Source of the DNA: Flavobacteriales bacterium UBA5939
Lineage (GTDB): Bacteria; Bacteroidota; Bacteroidia; Flavobacteriales; Schleiferiaceae
Assembly: GCA_002430755.1 (NCBI GenBank)
Contig: DJCX01000038.1
Location: forward strand, 1-20,144
Length of the DNA stretch: 20,144 bases
Direction: 5' to 3'
The notes beneath the pieces were generated by a model that was given only the letters and a program-made list of their open reading frames with translations, was not told the origin of the DNA and made no database searches. Below, in pieces: positions 15,273-20,144 of this stretch; the stretch's first letter is position 1; every line of letters starts with the position of its first letter. The position numbers and the translations under genes were made by a program.

Positions 15273-15794
15273 TTATTTTTCTGCTTTTTTAGCTGCTGTT
15301 TTCTTAGGAGCTGCCTTTTTGGCTGCTGGCTTCTTAGCTGCTGGCTTCTTAGCAGTAGTTGCCTTCTTAGCTGCTGGCTTTTTAGCAGTAGTTGCCTTCT
15401 TAGCTGCTGGCTTTTTAGCCGCTGCCTTAGGAGCTGCTTCCTTTTCTTCAGTTGCTTTTGCTGCAGCTTTTTTCGCTGGAGCTTTCGCAGTGATTTTATT
15501 AATAGTAATTGAAGTGAAGATTTGACGGTGACCGTTCATCTTCTGGTAACCTTTACGACGCTTCTTCTTGAATACAAGAACTTTATCGCCTTTCACTTCG
15601 CCGTTTACGGTAGCATCTACTTTAGCTCCGTCTATAACTGGGGCGCCAACTTTTACATCACCTTTATCTTCAATGAGAAGTACACGGTCGAATTTAACTT
15701 TCTTCCCTGCCTCAACATTCAAGCGGTTTACGTACAAGCGTTGGTCTTTCTCAACTTTGTATTGAAGCCCTGCTATCTCTACAATTGCGTACAT
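15273..15794 (-). CDS. rplU: 50S ribosomal protein L21 with Lys/Ala/Pro-rich C-terminal tail
   Basis: The ATG at 15792-15794 gives 173 residues beginning MYAIVEIAGLQYKV. A TTG eight codons upstream overlaps the -7 promoter element, so it is not the start. Residues 1-103 are a complete L21 (KVKFDRVLLI, VKVGAPVIDGAKV, FKKKRRKGYQKMNGHRQ, the 23S-binding block). Residues about 104-173 are an extra tail of Lys, Ala, Pro and Thr, with a short acidic patch (ATEEKEAAPK, about 114-123) and repeated KKPAAKKATTA units. E. coli L21 has only about 103 residues. The tail resembles histone-H1-like or AlgP-like basic tails and is presumably disordered and RNA-binding. It is cotranscribed with rpmA. Confidence 0.96.
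   Translation of the reverse strand: MYAIVEIAGLQYKVEKDQRLYVNRLNVEAGKKVKFDRVLLIEDKGDVKVGAPVIDGAKVDATVNGEVKGDKVLVFKKKRRKGYQKMNGHRQIFTSITINKITAKAPAKKAAAKATEEKEAAPKAAAKKPAAKKATTAKKPAAKKATTAKKPAAKKPAAKKAAPKKTAAKKAEK
15337..15419 (-). repeat. 33-bp tandem repeat inside rplU
   Basis: Two 33-bp copies (15337-15369 and 15370-15402) differ at one base, and a further 17 bases match at 15403-15419. Each unit encodes the 11 residues KKPAAKKATTA in the L21 tail. Because the unit is a multiple of three, copy-number change would keep the frame, so tail length could vary between strains. Confidence 0.9.
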
Positions 15795-15815
15795 TATACT
15801 TGTTTTTAAGGGCTG

Positions 15816-15845
15816 CAAATATAAAACAACTCATTTAATAACAAA
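15816..15845 (-). promoter_or_regulatory. Promoter of rplU-rpmA (Bacteroidota type)
   Basis: The minus strand has TTTG (15842-15845), an 18-nt spacer and TATATTTG (15816-15823). Both match the Bacteroidota -33/-7 consensus TTTG / TAnnTTTG. The -7 element ends 21 nt upstream of the rplU ATG, leaving a leader of roughly 15 nt. Confidence 0.75.
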
Positions 15846-15885
15846 GCGTTAAAAGAGGGAAGATTGCAAAAACTTCAGGCCCCAT

Positions 15886-15919
15886 TTTGAGGCTACCGAG
15901 GGTAGTGCCCTTATATTTG
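15886..15919 (+). promoter_or_regulatory. Promoter of the M16 gene pair (Bacteroidota type)
   Basis: The + strand has TTTG (15886-15889), a 22-nt spacer and TATATTTG (15912-15919), the same -7 octamer as the divergent rplU promoter. It ends 24 nt before the ATG at 15944. The two promoters lie back to back about 40 nt apart within the 149-nt gap. Confidence 0.7.
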
Positions 15920-15943
15920 GGCCACCATCCAAATATATCATTA

Positions 15944-17263
15944 ATGAAAAACTTCATGATCTTGGGTGCACTGGCAGTTTCTACTGCATTGAGCGCCCAA
16001 AACAAAATTGACTTTGAAGAGTACGATCTGGACAATGGTCTGCACGTAATTCTTCATGAAGACCACAGCACTCCTATCGCTGCTGTGACGGTCCTTTACC
16101 ACGTGGGTAGTAAAAACGAAGACCCAGAGCGTACGGGTTTTGCACACTTCTTTGAGCACTTGTTGTTCGAGGGGAGTGAAAACATCAAGCGCGGTGAATT
16201 TGACAGCTATGTAACTAACGCAGGTGGCGCATTGAATGCCAACACCTCTCAAGACCGTACGTTTTATTTTGAATTGTTACCGTCTAATCAAATGGAATTG
16301 GGCTTGTGGCTTGAAAGCGAAAGAATGCTTCATGCCAACATCCAGAACATTGGGGTAGAAACACAGCGTGAGGTTGTAAAAGAGGAAAAGCGTCAGCGTG
16401 TAGATAACCAGCCTTACGGTTCTTGGTTGGAGAACATGATGAAGCGCTTGTATACTGAACATCCTTACAACTGGGTGCCTATTGGTTCTATGGATCACTT
16501 AAATGCGGCCCAATTGGACGAGTTCATGGCCTTCTACAAGAAATTCTACGTTCCAAATAATGCGACATTAAGTATTGCTGGGGATATTGACGTTGAAAAA
16601 ACGAAAGAACTCATTGCAGCGTACTTCGGGGATATCCCGAGAGGTGCTGATGTTGTTCAGCCAACCGTTCAGGAGCCGGCCCTCGGTGGCGAAAAGACTG
16701 CTACGATTTACGACAACATCCAGTTGCCGGCAATCATGATGGGCTACCGTATGCCTCCGCAGACTTCGGATGATGCTTATGCGCTTCAGATGGCGAGCTC
16801 AGTACTAAGTGGAGGTCCTTCTTCACGTATGTACAAGCGTCTAGTAGACCAAGACCAAACAGCATTGCAGGTATTTGCCTTCCCATTCTCTTTGGAGCAG
16901 GGCGGTGCATTCATCACCTTCTCTTTGGCAAACGCTGGAAAGACTATCGATGATATGGTTCCTGCATTGGAAGAGGAGATTTCGAAGCTTCAAAATGAAT
17001 TGATCTCTGAGCGTGAATTCCAGAAGATTCAAAACCAAATGGAGAGCAACTTTATCCAAAGCAACTCGAAGATGGCAGGTATTGCGGAATCGTTGGCAGA
17101 TTACCACACCTACTACGGTGATGCGAACTACATCAATACTGAGATTGAGCGTTACCGCAGTGTGACGCGTGAAGATATCCAGCGCGTTGCTCAAAAGTAC
17201 CTTGTGAAGGACAACCGAGTGGTATTGCGCTATTTGCCAAAGAGTGAAGAACCAGCTGAATAA
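15944..17263 (+). CDS. Exported M16 zinc peptidase, catalytic subunit type
   Basis: The protein has 439 residues from the ATG at 15944. This start gives the signal peptide MKNFMILGALAVSTALSAQ; a more upstream TTG would place promoter sequence in the coding region. Zinc motif HFFEH is at 68-72 and the third ligand is Glu 148 in EVVKEEKRQR, 76 residues after the second His, so it is catalytically intact. In the C-terminal half, the positions of the M16 substrate-binding R/Y pair are V301 and L308 (LVDQDQTAL), so that element is missing. It lies 8 nt before a second M16 gene that has the opposite pattern, suggesting an obligate periplasmic heterodimer. The natural substrate is unknown; relatives degrade small unfolded peptides. 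Confidence 0.93.
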   Translation: MKNFMILGALAVSTALSAQNKIDFEEYDLDNGLHVILHEDHSTPIAAVTVLYHVGSKNEDPERTGFAHFFEHLLFEGSENIKRGEFDSYVTNAGGALNANTSQDRTFYFELLPSNQMELGLWLESERMLHANIQNIGVETQREVVKEEKRQRVDNQPYGSWLENMMKRLYTEHPYNWVPIGSMDHLNAAQLDEFMAFYKKFYVPNNATLSIAGDIDVEKTKELIAAYFGDIPRGADVVQPTVQEPALGGEKTATIYDNIQLPAIMMGYRMPPQTSDDAYALQMASSVLSGGPSSRMYKRLVDQDQTALQVFAFPFSLEQGGAFITFSLANAGKTIDDMVPALEEEISKLQNELISEREFQKIQNQMESNFIQSNSKMAGIAESLADYHTYYGDANYINTEIERYRSVTREDIQRVAQKYLVKDNRVVLRYLPKSEEPAE

Positions 17264-17271
17264 GACCTAAG

Positions 17272-19335
17272 ATGAAAAAGTACATTTATTCCCTTATAGC
17301 AGTAGTAGCGGCCTTCACTTTGACGGCCCAGACTGCCATTGATCGCTCGAGCGCACCAACTCCAGGTCCTGCTCGTGTTCCAACCATTGCTTCGTACGAA
17401 AGCTTTGAACTGAAGAATGGATTGAAAGTATTCGTGGTTGAAGACCACAAATTGCCACGTATTTCTATGTCCTTGATTCTCGACCGCGATCCTATCGTGG
17501 AAGGAGATAAAGCAGGTTATGTAAGTATTGCCGGCGACCTTTTAGGTGCAGGTACAGCAAACAGAACAAAGGCCGAGCTCGACGAGGAGGTAGATTTTAT
17601 GGGTGCTAGATTCTCAACTTCAGCTTCTTCAATGAATGTTGGCGGTTTGAGTAAGTACACAGATAACCTTATTGAAATCATGGCTGATGTATTGTTGAAT
17701 CCAAGCTTTCCTTCTGAAGAGTTTGACAAACTGAAATCACAGATGACTTCAGGGTTGAAGGCAAACGCTGATGATCCAGATGCAATCTCTGGTAACCTTC
17801 GTGGTGCAACTCTTTATGGTCTAGAGCACCCTTATGGTGAGGTGATGACAGAGGCAACTGTTGAGGCTGTGACGATTGAAGATTGTAAGAACTACTTCTC
17901 AACGTACTTCCGTCCAAATATCGCCTACATGGTGGTTATTGGTGATATCACAACAAAGGATGCTAAGAAGAAGTTGAGCAAAGCATTGAAGGGCTGGAAG
18001 GCTGCTGAGGTGCCGTCGCATGATTATGAGAAAACGGCAGTACCTGCAGCAGGTCGTATTGTTATGGTGGATAAGCCATCTGCGGTACAATCTGTGGTAT
18101 GGTTGGGTAACGTAATCGACCTTCCTCAAGGACACCCTGATATCGAGCCATTGCGCGTTGCGAATCAGATTCTCGGTGGTGGTATGTCGGGCCGATTGTT
18201 CACTAACCTCCGCGAAGATAAGGCATTCACGTATGGTGCATACTCAAGCTTCGGCGTTGATCAATTAAATTCAACCTTTGGTGCATCTGCCAAGGTGCGT
18301 AATGAAGTAACAGATTCAGCCATCGTTGAATTCTTGTACGAGATCGGAAGAATGCGCAATGAAGCAGTAAGTGAAGAAGATCTCATCGCTGCTAAAGCTT
18401 CTTTGAGCGGTGCTTTTGGCCGTTCACTTGAGAGCACATCAAGTGCTGCGAACTTCGCACTGAACATTGCACGCTACGGTCTACCTTCAGATTACTACAA
18501 TAACTATCTCGCTCGTCTAGAAGCCGTAACTGCTGAAGATGTGATGCGCGTGTCTAAAGAGTACATGCGTACCGAGAACCTTACCATCTCTGTTGTTGGG
18601 AAAGCTCAAGATGTAGCTGCAGGATTGGCTGCCTTTGGTACTGTTGAGTACTTCAATGCAGAAGGCCAAACTACTGATGCGCCAACATTCTTGTTTATGC
18701 CAGAGGGTGTGACCCTTGAGACAGTTTTTGGCAACTATTATGAAGCGATGGGTGGTGTTGAAGCGCTAAAAGCATTGAGCGCCATCGATATGAAAGCCCA
18801 CCTTGAGATCCCAGGTATGCCGGGTAAGATCAAGATGCGTACTGCTAAGATGACTCCGGGCAAGTTTATGATGGAGCAGAGTATGCAAGGCATGACCGTA
18901 ATGAAAATGACTTACGTGGATGGCGTAGGTAAGCAGAGCGGAATGCAAGGCAAGAAAGATCTAGAAGGTGAGGAGCTCGAAGAATTGAAGGAGCAGGCTG
19001 CTTATGTTGTCGATGAATTGGCTTGGATGGAAGATTTGGAATCGTTCACTTTCGACGGTCAGACGTTGATGGACGGTAAAGCAGTTTACCAAGTTTCTGA
19101 AGGTGATAAGACCATGTACTTCGACGTAGCTACCGGTTTGTTCTACAAGAGCACTGAAACTACGGAAACACCTCAAGGCGATATGGCGGTAACCACTACC
19201 ATTGAAGAATGGGGTGAGTTCGGCGGCGTGAAAATGCCGAAGGTAACCAAACAAAGTGCCGGTCAACAGCAATTCACAATCATCGTTGATTCGATTGAAT
19301 TCAATGAAGATGTAAAATCAAAACTGTTCAAATAG
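17272..19335 (+). CDS. Exported non-catalytic M16 subunit fused to LolA-like C-terminal domain
   Basis: The protein has 687 residues with signal peptide MKKYIYSLIAVVAAFTLTAQ (1-20). An M16 fold spans about 40-460. At the zinc site it reads AGYVSIAGDLLGAG where the neighbour has TGFAHFFEHLLFEG, so H, E and H are replaced by S85, G88 and D89 and zinc catalysis is lost. It keeps the substrate-binding pair R314 and Y321 in LREDKAFTYGAY. After about residue 480 comes a roughly 200-residue domain (YYEAMGGVEALKALS, Met-rich strands, DVATGLFYKS, EEWGEFGGVKMPK) resembling the LolA-like / outer-membrane lipoprotein-sorting beta fold often fused to Bacteroidota M16 proteins. It forms an operon with the catalytic partner and is followed by a strong terminator. 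Confidence 0.9.
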   Translation: MKKYIYSLIAVVAAFTLTAQTAIDRSSAPTPGPARVPTIASYESFELKNGLKVFVVEDHKLPRISMSLILDRDPIVEGDKAGYVSIAGDLLGAGTANRTKAELDEEVDFMGARFSTSASSMNVGGLSKYTDNLIEIMADVLLNPSFPSEEFDKLKSQMTSGLKANADDPDAISGNLRGATLYGLEHPYGEVMTEATVEAVTIEDCKNYFSTYFRPNIAYMVVIGDITTKDAKKKLSKALKGWKAAEVPSHDYEKTAVPAAGRIVMVDKPSAVQSVVWLGNVIDLPQGHPDIEPLRVANQILGGGMSGRLFTNLREDKAFTYGAYSSFGVDQLNSTFGASAKVRNEVTDSAIVEFLYEIGRMRNEAVSEEDLIAAKASLSGAFGRSLESTSSAANFALNIARYGLPSDYYNNYLARLEAVTAEDVMRVSKEYMRTENLTISVVGKAQDVAAGLAAFGTVEYFNAEGQTTDAPTFLFMPEGVTLETVFGNYYEAMGGVEALKALSAIDMKAHLEIPGMPGKIKMRTAKMTPGKFMMEQSMQGMTVMKMTYVDGVGKQSGMQGKKDLEGEELEELKEQAAYVVDELAWMEDLESFTFDGQTLMDGKAVYQVSEGDKTMYFDVATGLFYKSTETTETPQGDMAVTTTIEEWGEFGGVKMPKVTKQSAGQQQFTIIVDSIEFNEDVKSKLFK

Positions 19336-19358
19336 AACAGTCTTTACTCCGACAAAAT

Positions 19359-19387
19359 AATCCCTCACGGCTTTGCTGTGGGGGATT
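19359..19387. terminator. Bidirectional terminator between M16 operon and EamA gene
   Basis: A 13-bp stem (19359-19371 with 19375-19387, G:U/T:G pairs allowed) has a TTT loop. It is preceded by an A-rich stretch and followed by TTATTTTTTG, so U tracts exist on both strands. It lies between convergent stops at 19335 and 19388. Confidence 0.88.
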
Positions 19388-20144
19388 TTATTTTTTGTTG
19401 ATGAGGTAGATACCTGTGATGATCACGAGCAATCCTACAAGGTGGTTCCAGAGAATCTGCTCACCATCCCATACGCCCCATAAAACGGCAACCACAGGAA
19501 TGGCATAGGTCACGGATGAACTGAATAGTGCGCTAGTCATCTGGATGAGCTTGTTGAACATCATTACTGCAATGCCACTTCCAAGGATTCCAAGGATGCA
19601 GATGTAGCCGAAATTTTGCCATGCATTTGGATCGGTGCTAAACACTTCGAATACGCCGGAACTTAAACTGTAGGCTATGGTGAAGGGGGCAGCGCTCGCC
19701 AAGCTAAGGGTGGTAACCGTCAGTGCTTTTAAGTGCGGCAATTGCATTTTCAAGGTATTCACTGAAGTCCCATACATCATTGTGGCAAGGACCCCAAACA
19801 AACCGTAAGCCAGTTCACCCTCCATTTCGAAAGCGCCTTGGAGTATACTGTTCATTGGAAGTATCAATAGTGCGGCACCGATTAGTCCGACTGCAACACC
19901 TTGCCATCCTGTTTTACCGGCTTTTTGACCAAAGAACCAACCGCCAATTAGAACTGTAAAAAGTGGGACTAGGGAATTTATGATTCCTACTACACCACTA
20001 TCGAGATGGTTGACCGCTAGAGGAAACAAAACATAGGGAATGGCATTACCTAAAAACCCTACGATGAGTAATGGGACGAGATCTTTTCTTTGAAAGAATC
20101 GAAAGTGTCTGAACCCGATGGCCGTCATAAAAAGAGCGGCAATG
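19388..20144 (-). CDS. EamA/DMT-family transporter (N-terminus cut by window edge)
   Basis: The frame is open to the right edge; the residues before the internal Met at 20128 (IAALF) continue a membrane helix, so the true start lies outside. About 251 of an expected 290-300 residues are visible. Two EamA-type halves are recognisable: the first ends with the conserved SGVVGIINSLVPLFTVLIG segment, and the second runs from ELAYGLFGVLATMMYG to the KLIQMTSALFSSSVTYAIPVVAVLWG hallmark and a final helix ending LINKK. It is an inner-membrane drug/metabolite superfamily transporter. The substrate (amino acid, metabolite or drug efflux) cannot be told from sequence. It converges on the M16 operon with a shared terminator. 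Confidence 0.92.
   Translation of the reverse strand, partial: IAALFMTAIGFRHFRFFQRKDLVPLLIVGFLGNAIPYVLFPLAVNHLDSGVVGIINSLVPLFTVLIGGWFFGQKAGKTGWQGVAVGLIGAALLILPMNSILQGAFEMEGELAYGLFGVLATMMYGTSVNTLKMQLPHLKALTVTTLSLASAAPFTIAYSLSSGVFEVFSTDPNAWQNFGYICILGILGSGIAVMMFNKLIQMTSALFSSSVTYAIPVVAVLWGVWDGEQILWNHLVGLLVIITGIYLINKK

Noticed and set aside
15337..15419. Regular repeats that could suggest a CRISPR array
   Set aside because: The units are contiguous with no spacers and encode the in-frame KKPAAKKATTA tail of L21.
15887..15943. N-terminal extension of the first M16 gene from a TTG at 15887
   Set aside because: The extra 19 codons cover the promoter elements and hide an otherwise perfect signal peptide.
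1..20144. Mobile elements, tRNA, phage or defence genes
   Set aside because: No transposase, integrase, terminal repeats, tRNA-like folds or known defence domains were seen; gene content is housekeeping.

Overview
The window looks like chromosomal DNA from a marine-type Bacteroidota, most likely order Flavobacteriales (Cryomorphaceae/Schleiferiaceae-like); that placement is inference. The evidence is a secreted protein with a type IX secretion C-terminal sorting domain, a DUF4286 protein, LytTR signalling, MlaE/MlaF without an adjacent mlaD, a CxxC-less Mrp next to a NifU-C protein, and candidate promoters matching the Bacteroidota -7 element TAnnTTTG rather than a sigma70 -10. I see no mobile element, tRNA, rRNA, CRISPR array or phage gene, and no gene-free stretch over 300 bases. 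It is a dense, mostly housekeeping region, and I did not find a convincing new defence or biosynthetic system.

Layout. At the left edge is the last 21 codons of a sensor histidine kinase, followed on the + strand by its LytTR response regulator and a coupled 4-TM membrane protein (1-1276). Converging on it with no spacer is a minus-strand set running from 3695 to 1277: a 39-residue lipoprotein not obvious from standard gene calling, a SprT-like metallopeptidase, purK and purE. Divergent from this set, mlaE-mlaF (3738-5245) encode the inner-membrane part of a lipid transporter. They face a type IX cargo protein (5321-6592) that has a strong terminator.

From 13813 down to 6643 lies a tight minus-strand cluster of eight genes: mrp, a NifU-C scaffold protein, serS, a lipoprotein, a TPR protein, DUF4286, an M16 peptidase and an O-methyltransferase. 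Every spacing is 13 nt or less, and four junctions overlap. A reductase/epimerase-like gene (13874-14953) diverges from it. Then come rplU-rpmA on the minus strand (L21 with a long Lys/Ala/Pro tail) and, across a well-formed divergent promoter pair, two adjacent M16 genes on the + strand (15944-19335). The right edge holds a truncated EamA/DMT transporter.

The most informative observations are these. The three M16 proteins split the active-site HxxEH and the substrate-binding R/Y pair between them: the 409-aa protein has both, and the two adjacent periplasmic ones have one each. The rplU/M16 region carries two Bacteroidota-type promoters back to back. TAATG stop-start overlaps couple five gene pairs. 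A lipoprotein and a TPR protein with overlapping genes each carry a CxxC motif.
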